Assembly (NCBI GenBank): GCA_022820825.1
Contig: JAJEEU010000105.1
Location: forward strand, 1 to 54,898
Reading direction: 5' to 3'
From: Vicinamibacteria bacterium
GTDB lineage: Bacteria > Acidobacteriota > Vicinamibacteria > Vicinamibacterales > UBA8438
Length of the DNA: 54,898 bases
Shown here piece after piece: positions 9,782-19,704 of the stretch (positions within the stretch are counted from its first letter, which is position 1; every line of letters begins with the position of its first letter). The notes beneath the pieces are model-generated. The model ran no database searches. It had not been told where the DNA came from and saw only the letters and a program-made list of their open reading frames with translations. A program made the translations under genes and the position numbers.

Positions 9782-11638
9782 ATGTCGCAACCAGAACTCA
9801 TTGTCGGCGTCGGCGGCGCGGCGGGTGACGGCGTGGCCTCGGCCGGCAACACGCTGGTGCTGTCGCTCGCCCGCCAGGGCATTGCCGCATACAGCTACAA
9901 CAGCTACCAGTCGGTCATCCGCGGCGGCCACTCCTGGCTGCGGCTGCGTTTTTCCGCGGACAAGCCGCTCGGCGTCGGCGATCAGGTCGATGCGATCATC
10001 GCCCTGAACCAGGACACGCTCGACCGCCACCTGCAGGAGCTCAAGCCGGGCGGCCTGGTGCTGTACAACGGCGGCAAGCTCACTCCGTCCTACGACCCGC
10101 CCCCGGGCGTGCAGCTCTGCGCGCTGCCCGTGCCGGAGCTGTGCCCCGCGTCGAAGCGGCTGCCGGTCATGCAGAACACGGTGGCGGTCGGCGCGCTCAT
10201 CCAGCTCATGGGGCTGGACATCGGCGGCCTGGAATCGGTGCTGCAAACGACGTTCGCCAAGAAGCCGGCGGTGGTCGAGTCGAACATCGCAGCCGCCCAG
10301 GCCGGCTACGACTACGCCGCGGCCAACTTCACGCCGCCCGCCACGCAGCTCCAGCCGACGGACCAGAAGTGGGCCCAGGCCTCGGGCAACCACCTGTTCG
10401 CCATGGGCGCCGCGCTGGCCGGCTGCAAGTTCTACGTCGCCTATCCGATGAGCCCGGCCACGCACATCCTGGAGTGGTTCGCCAACCACGCCCAGCGGCT
10501 CAACATCTGCGTGCGCCAGGTCGAGGATGAAATCTCCGTCATCAACATGGCCATCGGCGCCGGCCACATGGGCGTGCGGAGCATGTGCGCCACCTCCGGC
10601 GGCGGCTTCGCGCTGATGACCGAGGCGATCGGCATGGCCGGCATCATCGAGACGCCGGTCGTCGCCATCAACGTCATGCGCGCCGGGCCGTCCACCGGCG
10701 TGCCGACCAAGACCGAGCAGGCCGACCTGAACCAGGCGTTCGGGGCGAGCCAGGGCGACTTCCAGCGCGTGATCATCGCGCCGCTCAGCATGACCGACTG
10801 CTTCAATACGCCGCACGAGGCGTTCAACGTCGCCGAGCGCTACCAGATCCCGGTGATCATCCTGTCGGACCTGCTGATGAGCGAAGGCAGCGAGACGGTC
10901 GACCCGGCGCTGCTCGACGTCGAGTTCCCGATCGACCGCGGCGAGGTGATCACCGAGGCCAACGGCGGCGAGGAACCGTACCTGCGCTACAAGAACACAC
11001 CTTCCGGCATCTCGCCGCGCGCGCTGCCGGGCCTGCCGGGCCACCTGTACGTGTCGGGCACCGACGAGCACGACGAGGACGGGGTGCTGATCAGCGACGT
11101 GTACACCGACCCGGTGCGGCGCAAGAAGATGGTGGACAAGCGCGTGCGCAAGATGGAGACGGTGACCAGCTATCTCCCGGCGCCGGAGCTCGACGGGCCG
11201 GCCGAGGCCGACGTGACGCTGGTCGGCTGGGGCTCCACCTGGGGCACCATCGTCGAGGCGGCCGAGACGCTGCGGCAGGAGGGCGTCTCGACCAACCACC
11301 TGCAGATCAAGTTCCTGGTCCCGCTGCACGTGGACGAGATCTCCTCCATCCTCGGCCGCAGCCGGCGCATCATCATCGTCGAGAACAACCAGGGCGGCCA
11401 GTTCGCGCGGCATCTGCGCGCCGAGACCGGCATCGTGGCCGATGGCCACATCCGCAAGTACGACGGCGAGCCGTTCGAGCCGAAGCACATCGTGGCCGGC
11501 GTGAAGGACGTGCTCGGCGGCACGCAGGTGGTCGAGGTGCTCTCGACGGAGCCGGGCTGGAGAACGGACCACCCGACCGGCACCAGCGGTCCGTGGGCCG
11601 GCTTGCGCGTGGACGAGGAAACCAAGACGTTTGCCTGA
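9782..11638 (+). CDS. korA: 2-oxoglutarate (2-oxoacid):ferredoxin oxidoreductase, fused gamma-alpha subunit
   Basis: This 618-residue subunit belongs to the CoA-dependent enzyme that oxidises 2-oxoglutarate or a similar acid and reduces ferredoxin. The N-terminal domain (about 1-190) is the gamma domain, with VGVGGAAGDGVASAGNTL and SYNSYQSVIRGGHSW. Residues of about 205-420 are the pyrimidine-binding domain (YPMSPATHILEW, MCATSGGGFALMTEA), followed by the transketolase-C-like domain (VTLVGWGSTWGTIVEA). The ATG at 9782 follows AAGGTG; an upstream start at 9746 is less likely. korB follows after 39 nt. The exact 2-oxoacid is inferred: the fused gamma-alpha layout with a short KorB is typical of 2-oxoglutarate enzymes. 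Confidence 0.92.
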   Translation: MSQPELIVGVGGAAGDGVASAGNTLVLSLARQGIAAYSYNSYQSVIRGGHSWLRLRFSADKPLGVGDQVDAIIALNQDTLDRHLQELKPGGLVLYNGGKLTPSYDPPPGVQLCALPVPELCPASKRLPVMQNTVAVGALIQLMGLDIGGLESVLQTTFAKKPAVVESNIAAAQAGYDYAAANFTPPATQLQPTDQKWAQASGNHLFAMGAALAGCKFYVAYPMSPATHILEWFANHAQRLNICVRQVEDEISVINMAIGAGHMGVRSMCATSGGGFALMTEAIGMAGIIETPVVAINVMRAGPSTGVPTKTEQADLNQAFGASQGDFQRVIIAPLSMTDCFNTPHEAFNVAERYQIPVIILSDLLMSEGSETVDPALLDVEFPIDRGEVITEANGGEEPYLRYKNTPSGISPRALPGLPGHLYVSGTDEHDEDGVLISDVYTDPVRRKKMVDKRVRKMETVTSYLPAPELDGPAEADVTLVGWGSTWGTIVEAAETLRQEGVSTNHLQIKFLVPLHVDEISSILGRSRRIIIVENNQGGQFARHLRAETGIVADGHIRKYDGEPFEPKHIVAGVKDVLGGTQVVEVLSTEPGWRTDHPTGTSGPWAGLRVDEETKTFA

Positions 11639-11677
11639 TCAGCCCGGACGAGTCCGCGGCAGAGGGGATAGATACCG

Positions 11678-12565
11678 ATGGCAATGCCAGCAGTTGCAGT
11701 AGAACCCAAGGTCTTCAAGCCCGAGGTCCCGCCCGACTGGTGTCCCGGGTGCGGCGACTTCGGCGTGCTGAACGGCCTGTTCCAGGCGTGCGCGGGGCTC
11801 GGGCTCGATCCCGCCGGGGTGCTGGTGGTGTCCGGCATCGGCTGCTCGTCGAACCTGCCCGGATTCTTCCGGTCGTACGGCGTGCACAGCCTGCACGGCC
11901 GGGCGCTCCCGTTCGCCACGGGCGCCAAGCTGGCCAACACGTCGATGACCGTCATCGCCACCGGCGGCGACGGCGACGGCTACGGCATCGGCCTGAACCA
12001 CTTCATCCAGGCGATGCGCCGCAACATCGACGTCACCTACATCGTGATGAACAACGAGATCTACGGGCTGACGACCGGCCAAGTCTCCCCCACCAGCGAG
12101 ACGGGGATGAAGACCAAGACCACGCCGCTCGGCAACCTGGAGGGGATGCTCAACCCGCTCGCCCTCGCGCTGGCGTCGGGCTGCGGATTCGTCGCACGCG
12201 GGTTCAGCGGCCAGCCGAAGCACCTGACGGACCTGTACACGCAGGGGATCGAGCACAAGGGCTTCGCGCTGATCGACGTCTTCAGCCCCTGCGTCACCTT
12301 CAACAAGGTCAACACCTACCCGTGGTTCCGCGAGCGCGTCTACAAGGTGGAGGACACCGACCACGACCCGGCGGACTTCCACGCGGCGATGGACAAGGCG
12401 CTGGAGTGGGACGAGCGGATTCCGATCGGCCTGGTGTACCGCAACCCGGCCCCGCGGCCGTCCATCGACGCGCTGGACCCGGCGCTGCAGGGCGAAGCGC
12501 TCGTCCGCCAGGGCTACACGATCGCCCCCGACACCCGGCAGGATCTGATCCACGAGTTCATGTAG
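11678..12565 (+). CDS. korB: 2-oxoglutarate:ferredoxin oxidoreductase, beta subunit
   Basis: This 295-residue TPP-binding subunit pairs with KorA. DWCPGCGDFGVL supplies Cys22 and Cys25, and with the Cys of SGIGCSS and a later Cys it probably binds the [4Fe-4S] cluster. The TPP/Mg motif is GGDGDGYGIGLNHF followed by NNEIYGLTTGQVSPTS. The C-terminus contains the FSPCVTFNKVNTYPWF segment typical of KorB. Electrons from the TPP adduct pass through the cluster to ferredoxin. It is followed 9 nt later by the MoxR-type gene, so the four genes from korA to the VWA gene look like one transcript. Confidence 0.94.
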   Translation: MAMPAVAVEPKVFKPEVPPDWCPGCGDFGVLNGLFQACAGLGLDPAGVLVVSGIGCSSNLPGFFRSYGVHSLHGRALPFATGAKLANTSMTVIATGGDGDGYGIGLNHFIQAMRRNIDVTYIVMNNEIYGLTTGQVSPTSETGMKTKTTPLGNLEGMLNPLALALASGCGFVARGFSGQPKHLTDLYTQGIEHKGFALIDVFSPCVTFNKVNTYPWFRERVYKVEDTDHDPADFHAAMDKALEWDERIPIGLVYRNPAPRPSIDALDPALQGEALVRQGYTIAPDTRQDLIHEFM

Positions 12566-12574
12566 GGTCGGAGG

Positions 12575-14080
<1,506 letters not shown>

Positions 14081-14081
14081 C

Positions 14082-15356
14082 GTGCGGTATCGCTACACGC
14101 GTTACATCGGCGGCGCGCTGGACGACGTCGATCTGGAAGCGCTGGTGGGCAAGCTGTCCGACCTCCTGCTGTCGAGCGGCTTCGCGGACCCCTACGGCGA
14201 TCACCACGGCGGCGACGACCGCACGCTGGAGACGCTTCACGACGCCATCCTCGAAGCGTTGCTGCACGGCGGCGTGCTGCCGGACGACGCGCTGTCGCGG
14301 CTGCTGGGCGATCCGGCCGACGCCGACCAGGACGTGGACCCCTCGCCGCTCACGGAGCTCGTGCAGCAGATCGTCGAGCGGCTGGCCGAGCAGGGGTACA
14401 TCTCGCTTCACCCGGCGCCGGAGACCGCCGGCGGGCCGGGCGGCAGCGCCGATCGGGAGCACGGCGAGCCGCCGCCGGCGCAGTTCGAGATCACCGACAA
14501 GAGCCTCGACTTCCTCGGCTACCGGGCGCTGCGCGACCTGCTGGGCGCATCCGGCCGCGGCAGCAGCGGCCGCCACGACGTGCGGGACGTCGCGACCGGC
14601 ATCGAGGCGGGCGGGGGCTCGAAGCCGTACGAATTCGGCGACACGCTGAACATCGACGCGAGCGGCACGATCCTCAACGCGGTGCAGCGCGGCGGCGCGC
14701 AAGTCGCCGGCGGAGGGGCCGCGATCGACGTGCAGTACCCCGACCTGATGGTGGCGCAGGGCGAATACCAGAGCTCCTGCGCAACGGTGCTGATGCTCGA
14801 CTGCAGCCACAGCATGATCCTGTACGGCGAGGACCGCTTCACGCCCGCCAAGCAGGTGGCGCTGGCGCTGGCGACGCTGATCCGCAACCAGTACCCGGGC
14901 GACGCGCTGAGCGCCGTCCTGTTCCACGACTCGGCCGAGGAGATACCGCTGCGCCAGCTCGCGCGCGTGCGGGTCGGCCCCTACTACACGAACACCCGCG
15001 AAGGGCTGCGGCGCGCCCGGCGCATCCTGGAGCGGCAGCGGAAGGACATGCGCCAGATCATCATGATCACCGACGGCAAGCCGTCGGCGCTGACGCTGCC
15101 CGACGGGCGGATCTACCGCAACCCGTTCGGCCTCGACCCGCGCATCATCTCGGAGACGTTCGCCGAGGTGGGCAGTTGCCGCAAGGCGGGCATCATGATC
15201 AACACGTTCATGCTGGCCCGCGATCCCGAGCTCGTGGCGTTCGTGCGGCGGGTGGCGTCCATCTGCCGCGGGAAGGCGTACTTCACCACGCCGTACACGC
15301 TTGGCCGCTACGTGCTGATGGACTACCTCACGCGCAAGACGCGGACGGTGCACTGA
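14082..15356 (+). CDS. VWA domain protein, partner of the adjacent MoxR ATPase
   Basis: This protein of about 424 residues has a von Willebrand A domain in its C-terminal half. The metal-ion site motif DCSHS is at residues 240-244, within VLMLDCSHSMILYGEDRF. A downstream segment MRQIIMITDGKPSAL matches the domain core. The N-terminal half is acidic and helical, with no recognised domain. The start is a GTG at 14082, one nucleotide after the MoxR stop codon; an in-frame ATG at 13974 would overlap MoxR by more than 100 nt and gives an arginine-rich segment unlike a real N-terminus. No membrane segment is visible. It probably bridges the ATPase to a client protein. Confidence 0.86.
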   Translation: MRYRYTRYIGGALDDVDLEALVGKLSDLLLSSGFADPYGDHHGGDDRTLETLHDAILEALLHGGVLPDDALSRLLGDPADADQDVDPSPLTELVQQIVERLAEQGYISLHPAPETAGGPGGSADREHGEPPPAQFEITDKSLDFLGYRALRDLLGASGRGSSGRHDVRDVATGIEAGGGSKPYEFGDTLNIDASGTILNAVQRGGAQVAGGGAAIDVQYPDLMVAQGEYQSSCATVLMLDCSHSMILYGEDRFTPAKQVALALATLIRNQYPGDALSAVLFHDSAEEIPLRQLARVRVGPYYTNTREGLRRARRILERQRKDMRQIIMITDGKPSALTLPDGRIYRNPFGLDPRIISETFAEVGSCRKAGIMINTFMLARDPELVAFVRRVASICRGKAYFTTPYTLGRYVLMDYLTRKTRTVH

Positions 15357-15378
15357 ACCCGCAGCCCTGGGGTCCCCA

Positions 15379-15975
15379 ATGGTGCCGCTCTTTCCGCTCC
15401 CGAACGTCGTGCTGTTTCCGCGGGTCTTCCTGCCGCTGCACATCTTCGAGCCGCGCTACCGCGAGATGGTGCGCGACGCGCTGGCCGGCGATCGGATCAT
15501 CGGCATGGTGCTGCTGCGGGATGCCGCCGCGGCCGGCGACGTGAACAATCCGGCCGTCTTCCCGACCGGTTGCGCCGGGTTGATAACGCACTGCGAGCGG
15601 CTCCCCGACGGGCGCTACAACATCGTGCTGCGCGGCCTGTACAAGTTCCGCGTCGTCGAGGAAGATCGATCGCGCAGCTACCGCCGGGCGAGCGTGGAGA
15701 TGCTGGCCGAACCCGACGACGCCGACGGGCTGCGCGCGGCGCGGCGGCGCCTGGAGCGGCTGCTGACCGGCACGGGGTCGAACCTGAAGCTGCCGGCCGG
15801 CATGGACGGCGCCGACCTGGTGAACGCGCTGTCGCAGTATCTCGAATTCGACCCGATCGAGAAACAGGCGCTGCTGGAGCGCCAGGGCCCGAGCGACCGC
15901 TGCCAGGCGCTGGGCGATCTGCTGGAGATGCGGTCGCTTGCCGGCGGCAATTTCCGCCTGACGCCGGCGCAGTAG
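15379..15975 (+). CDS. LON N-terminal (substrate-binding) domain protein
   Basis: This 198-residue protein is made almost entirely of the Lon N-terminal domain, shown by MVPLFPLPNVVLFPRVFLP and LHIFEPRYREMV at the start and GLYKFRVVEED in the middle. The AAA+ and protease domains of Lon are absent, as is normal for this stand-alone family. Its function is not established; binding of unfolded or damaged proteins is an inference from Lon. It follows the MoxR-VWA pair by 22 nt on the same strand, so it may add a substrate-recognition role to that system. Confidence 0.88.
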   Translation: MVPLFPLPNVVLFPRVFLPLHIFEPRYREMVRDALAGDRIIGMVLLRDAAAAGDVNNPAVFPTGCAGLITHCERLPDGRYNIVLRGLYKFRVVEEDRSRSYRRASVEMLAEPDDADGLRAARRRLERLLTGTGSNLKLPAGMDGADLVNALSQYLEFDPIEKQALLERQGPSDRCQALGDLLEMRSLAGGNFRLTPAQ

Positions 15976-15988
15976 TGTCTCGGGGCCG

Positions 15989-17011
15989 CTAACCGGTCTC
16001 GGCGTGGCGTGCGGACAGCTTGCGGGCGATGTCGTCGACGACGACCTTTCCGTGGAAGCGTCCGTTCTCGATGAACACTTCCCCGCGGTTGGCGCCCGCC
16101 ACCACCGAGCCGGCAAGGTAGAGCCCCGGCACGTTCGTCTCGTACGTCTCGGGATCGTGCAGCGGAATGTTGGTCGCGGCGTCGACGGCGACGCCGCACC
16201 GGCGCAGGAAATCCAGGTCCGCCAGGTAGCCGGTCAGCAGGAACACCGCGTCGGCGGGCAGGACGCCGCGCGTGCCGGCGGCGCCCTCCGGCTCCACGAC
16301 GACCTCGGCATCGCGGATCTCGACGACCCTGGTCTCGAAGTGCGCCCGCACCGAACCTTCCTTGATGCGGTTCTCGATGTCCGGCTTCACCCAGTACTTG
16401 ATCGACTCGCCGAGCGCGGCGCGGCGGTGCACGAGCGTTACGTGCGCACCCGCGCGGTACAGGTCGAGCGCGGCCTCGGCGGCCGAGTTCTTGCCGCCCA
16501 CTATCACGACCTGCTTGCGGTAGAACGGATGCGGCTCGGTGTAGTAGTGCGACACGTGCGGGAGGTCCTCCCCCGGCACGCCCAGCCGGTTCGGGTGGTC
16601 GTACGTGCCCGTGGCCAGCAGCACGGTGCGGGTCGCCCGGCGGTCCGCCTGCCCTTCCCCGTCCACGGTTTCCACGGTGAACGGCCCGTCCGCGCGCCCC
16701 GGCTCCCGGGCGACTGCCGTCACCCGGTGCGAGAACGCCACTTCGATGCCGCAGGCGTCAACGACGCGCCGGTAGTAGCGCAGCGTCTCGTCCCGCGTCG
16801 GCTTCTCCCGCGGCGACACGAACGGCAGGCCTCCGATCTCGAGCAGCTCCGGTGTTGTGAAGAAGACCATCTGGCTCGGGAACCGGAAGAGCGAGTTGAC
16901 GAGCGCCCCCTTCTCGAATATCCGGAAATCGAGGTCTGCCCGCCCGGCGGCGATGGCGGCCGCCAGCCCGGCAGGGCCGGCGCCGATGATGATCAGATCG
17001 TGACAGTGCAT
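15989..17011 (-). CDS. ypdA: YpdA-family FAD/NAD(P)-dependent (putative bacillithiol disulfide) reductase
   Basis: This 340-residue flavoprotein starts with the FAD motif IIIGAGPAGLAAAIAAG. The segment VFFTTPELLEIGGLPFVSPR, followed by EKPTRDETLRYYRRVV, is characteristic of the YpdA family. A second nucleotide motif is VVIVGGKNSAAEAALDLYRA. YpdA enzymes reduce oxidised bacillithiol with NADPH. The presence of this gene suggests bacillithiol, or another low-molecular-weight thiol, in this organism. No bshA, bshB or bshC gene is in the window. It converges with the LON-domain gene, with 13 nt between stops. Confidence 0.88.
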   Translation of the reverse strand: MHCHDLIIIGAGPAGLAAAIAAGRADLDFRIFEKGALVNSLFRFPSQMVFFTTPELLEIGGLPFVSPREKPTRDETLRYYRRVVDACGIEVAFSHRVTAVAREPGRADGPFTVETVDGEGQADRRATRTVLLATGTYDHPNRLGVPGEDLPHVSHYYTEPHPFYRKQVVIVGGKNSAAEAALDLYRAGAHVTLVHRRAALGESIKYWVKPDIENRIKEGSVRAHFETRVVEIRDAEVVVEPEGAAGTRGVLPADAVFLLTGYLADLDFLRRCGVAVDAATNIPLHDPETYETNVPGLYLAGSVVAGANRGEVFIENGRFHGKVVVDDIARKLSARHAETG

Positions 17012-17045
17012 TGCGGTCTCGAAGCGGGCGGCACAGGCTCGGTCC

Positions 17046-17639
17046 TCAACGTGGGCGGTAGGAGAGCGTGGCGTTGCTCAACACCGCGATCGGCCGCCCG
17101 ACGGTGTCGAAGGTGTCGCGGCCGTCGGCGCGCAGCACCTCCAGGCTCTGGCCGACGACGGACACCTGGTCGATCCCGGCCGGCAGCGTGACGTACAGCC
17201 GCTCGGCGCCGAGCGGGGCGACCGCCTTGACCCCGTCGGGCCCGACGCCGCCGCCCACGCGGTCCACGAGATCGCCGGCCGCGCGGAACTCGGTCAACAC
17301 GACGCCGCGCGCGATGACCTCGCCCTCCATCGTCGCCACGGCAATCTGCGCCTGGTATTCCGTGTAGGCGCGCCCGGCCAGCGTCTCGGCCTCGGAGTAG
17401 GCGTGGCGATTGTGCAGGTCGAACGCCAGCGTCGCCTCGCCGCGGCGGGGCGGCAGCACCACGAGCACCCCCAGCTCCGCGTCGCGCTGCACCTCGACGT
17501 CGCAGAACGGCACCCGGGTGGCCACCCCGACGCCGAGCACCGACGGACAGCGCACCTCCACCGCCTCGTCGTCCCGGCTCTGGGCCGCGGCGACCCCGGC
17601 CAGGGCGAGCAGAACGATCGCGACGCGCAGTCCGGTCAC
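17046..17639 (-). CDS. Small exported protein of unknown function
   Basis: This 197-residue protein has a short signal peptide (GLRVAIVLLALAGVAAAQS). The mature part is rich in beta strands, for example LGVLVVLPPRRGEATLAFDL and ERLYVTLPAGIDQVSVVGQS. It has two Cys residues (RCPSVLG and PFCDVEV), which may form a disulfide. No family was recognised. The GTG start overlaps the folE stop in the sequence GTGA, so its translation is coupled to folE. A link with pterin metabolism is only suggested by this coupling. Confidence 0.7.
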   Translation of the reverse strand: MTGLRVAIVLLALAGVAAAQSRDDEAVEVRCPSVLGVGVATRVPFCDVEVQRDAELGVLVVLPPRRGEATLAFDLHNRHAYSEAETLAGRAYTEYQAQIAVATMEGEVIARGVVLTEFRAAGDLVDRVGGGVGPDGVKAVAPLGAERLYVTLPAGIDQVSVVGQSLEVLRADGRDTFDTVGRPIAVLSNATLSYRPR

Positions 17640-18256
17640 CGCGCCGACTCCATCCTCACCGGCGGCGAGGCGGCGTCCGCCATGGCCCGGAAGCCCTCCC
17701 GCCGGCCGATCAGCTCGAGGAACTCCATCCGCGTGCGCGCGTCGTCGCGAAAGCTGCCCAGCATCGCGCTCGTCACCGCGAACGCGTTCTGTTTCTCGAC
17801 GCCGCGCATGCGGATGCAGAGATGGGTCGCCTCCACGACCACGCCGACCCCCAGCGGATCGAGAACCTCCGCCAGGCTCGACGCGATCTGGTTCGTCATG
17901 CGCTCCTGCACCTGCAGCCGCCGGCTGAACATCTCGATCAGGCGCGGGATCTTGCTGAGGCCGATCACCCGTTCGCGCGGCAGGTACGCCACGTGACAGC
18001 GGCCGAAGAACGGCAGCATGTGGTGCTCGCACAGGCTGTAGAAGTCGATGTCGCGGACGATCACCATCTCGCTGCTGCCGACCTCGAACAACGCGTCGTT
18101 GACCACTTCGCCGATAGCGGTGTCGTAGCCGCTGGTCAGGAACCGCAAGGCGCGCGCGTAGCGCTCGGGGGTGCGCACCAGCCCGTCCCGCGTGGGGTCC
18201 TCCCCCACCTCGGCCAGCAGCAACTCCACCGCCTCCCGTGCCCGCCCTTCGTCCAT
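17636..18256 (-). CDS. folE: GTP cyclohydrolase I (FolE)
   Basis: This 206-residue enzyme converts GTP to 7,8-dihydroneopterin triphosphate, the first step of tetrahydrofolate (and of some queuosine and pterin) synthesis. FYSLCEHHMLPFFGRCHVAY supplies Cys76 and His79, and Cys147 in ATHLCIRMRGV completes the zinc site. KIPRLIEMFSRRLQVQERMT is the conserved core. The ATG at 18256 was chosen because the open frame beyond it encodes part of the neighbouring dehydrogenase region. It lies 29 nt after the hydroxyacyl-CoA dehydrogenase gene and overlaps the next gene. Confidence 0.96.
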   Translation of the reverse strand: MDEGRAREAVELLLAEVGEDPTRDGLVRTPERYARALRFLTSGYDTAIGEVVNDALFEVGSSEMVIVRDIDFYSLCEHHMLPFFGRCHVAYLPRERVIGLSKIPRLIEMFSRRLQVQERMTNQIASSLAEVLDPLGVGVVVEATHLCIRMRGVEKQNAFAVTSAMLGSFRDDARTRMEFLELIGRREGFRAMADAASPPVRMESAR

Positions 18257-18285
18257 GTCGCTCCGCTGCAGCCGGCCGCGCCGCG

Positions 18286-19128
18286 TCAGTACGTGTAGAA
18301 ACCGCGCCCGCTCTTGCGGCCCAGCCGGCCCGCCGCCACCATCCGCCGCAGCAGCGGCGGCGCCGCGTACTGCGGATCCCGAAATTCCTCGTACATGATG
18401 TTGGCGATGTAGTAGGTCGTGTCGAGACCGACGAAGTCCAGCAGGGTGAACGGACCCATCGGGTGCCCGCAGCCCATCTGCATGCCCTTGTCGATGTCCT
18501 CGATGGTGCCGACGCCCGATTCGTAGGCCCGGATCGCGTCCAGGAGGTACGGAATCAGCAGGCGGTTGACGATGAACCCCGGACGGTCCGGCGCGGTTAC
18601 GGGATCTTTCCCCAGCGTGGCCGCGAAGTCCATGCCCCGCCGGTACGCGTCGTCGCCGGTCGCCAGGCCGCGAATCACCTCGACGAGCTTCATGACCGGC
18701 ACCGGGCTGAAGAAGTGCAGGCCCAGGAACCGCTCGGGATGCTCCATCGACGCGGCCATCTCGGTAATGCAGAGCGAAGACGTGTTCGACGCGATCAGCG
18801 CATCCGGCCGCACCACCCGCTCCAGCGCGGCGAGCATCTCGCGCTTGGCGTCCAGGTTCTCCACGATCGCCTCGACGACGACGTCGGCGTCCGCGACATC
18901 CGCAACATCCGTGGTGCCCGTCAGATTCGCCAGGGTGGCGTCGCGCGCCGCCGGGGTGGTCTTGCCGCGCGCCACGCCGGCGTCGAGAAACGCCCGGATA
19001 CGGCCGAGCCCCTTCTCGACGAGCGCCTCGTCGACCTCGCGCACGACGGTGCGGTGACCCGCCTGGGCGCACACCTGCGCGATTCCCGACCCCATCAAGC
19101 CACACCCGAGCACGCCTACCGTCAACAT
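18286..19128 (-). CDS. 3-hydroxyacyl-CoA / 3-hydroxybutyryl-CoA dehydrogenase
   Basis: This 280-residue NAD(H)-dependent enzyme interconverts 3-hydroxyacyl-CoA and 3-oxoacyl-CoA. The N-terminal motif VGVLGCGLMGSGIAQVCAQA is the dinucleotide fold. SNTSSLCITEMA and GLHFFSPVPVMKLVEV contain the catalytic Ser and His138. The C-terminal domain has DRPGFIVNRLLIPYLLDAI and GHPMGPFTLLDFVGLDT. At 280 residues it is a single-domain Hbd/PaaH-type enzyme rather than the fused FadB. Substrate chain length cannot be told. It heads a short minus-strand run with folE. Confidence 0.93.
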   Translation of the reverse strand: MLTVGVLGCGLMGSGIAQVCAQAGHRTVVREVDEALVEKGLGRIRAFLDAGVARGKTTPAARDATLANLTGTTDVADVADADVVVEAIVENLDAKREMLAALERVVRPDALIASNTSSLCITEMAASMEHPERFLGLHFFSPVPVMKLVEVIRGLATGDDAYRRGMDFAATLGKDPVTAPDRPGFIVNRLLIPYLLDAIRAYESGVGTIEDIDKGMQMGCGHPMGPFTLLDFVGLDTTYYIANIMYEEFRDPQYAAPPLLRRMVAAGRLGRKSGRGFYTY

Positions 19129-19177
19129 GCGTCCCTTCCGGCCGGACTACGACCACCAGCCAAACCTGCAAACTATA

Positions 19178-19654
19178 TCAAAGTGCGGTGCGCCGACCGC
19201 CCGACGCGCCGCGTGAGGAGGGGCGGCGGCGGGTGCGGGCGAGGTGCTCCCGGTAGTCGCCCGAGGGAATCCAGACCGCGCCGCGGAGCGGCCGGGCGTA
19301 GTAGTAGATCCAGGCGGTGCGGTCCGCGGCGCCGTCCACGGCCACCCGCGCCGGGATCCGGACGTACTCGCTGCGGGCGGGGTCGTCCGGCAGGCAGCCC
19401 TCGACGGCGTCGACGCGCGGCAGGAGCGCCGCGGGGTCCGTCACGGCGTACACCTCGCCGCGCACCGTCCCCTCGGCCCGGACGGCGGCCGGATACGGTC
19501 CGAGGTCGAACAGCGCGCCGCGCGCGGCGCCCGTCCCGACGAAGCGCAGCAGCGCCTCGATGCGGGTCCGCCGGCGCAGCTCGAACCCGCGCATCAGCGT
19601 GCCGTAGAAGAGGATGTATCCGGGGGCGCTGTCCGCATAGAATGAAGCGTTCAC
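19178..19654 (-). CDS. Gamma-glutamylcyclotransferase-like (AIG2/GGCT) protein
   Basis: This protein of about 158 residues has the family signature ILFYGTLMRGFELR near the N-terminus and a central DAVEGCLPDDPARSEYVR, whose Glu matches the catalytic acid of the fold. YYYARPLRGAVWIPSGDYRE is the typical C-terminal part. Members cleave gamma-glutamyl amides or recycle modified amino acids; the substrate here is not predictable. The frame extends to a TTG at 19693. GTG 19654 was chosen because the longer form would run over the leader of the divergent secreted-protein gene. Neither start has a good ribosome site. Confidence 0.78.
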   Translation of the reverse strand: MNASFYADSAPGYILFYGTLMRGFELRRRTRIEALLRFVGTGAARGALFDLGPYPAAVRAEGTVRGEVYAVTDPAALLPRVDAVEGCLPDDPARSEYVRIPARVAVDGAADRTAWIYYYARPLRGAVWIPSGDYREHLARTRRRPSSRGASGGRRTAL

Positions 19655-19655
19655 G

Positions 19656-19703
19656 ATGGAGGAGATTCTCACGGAGGCGGATCTCGCTGGCAAGGAGGCA
19701 TGA
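19656..19703 (+). other. Possible 15-codon leader ORF
   Basis: ATG at 19656 opens a 15-residue reading frame (MEEILTEADLAGKEA) ending in a TGA that lies 1 nt before the ATG of the next gene, while the AAGGAGG of that gene is inside the small frame. Such an arrangement could couple translation, but a short open frame is also expected by chance. No ribosome site is evident for it. Confidence 0.25.
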
Positions 19704-19704
19704 C

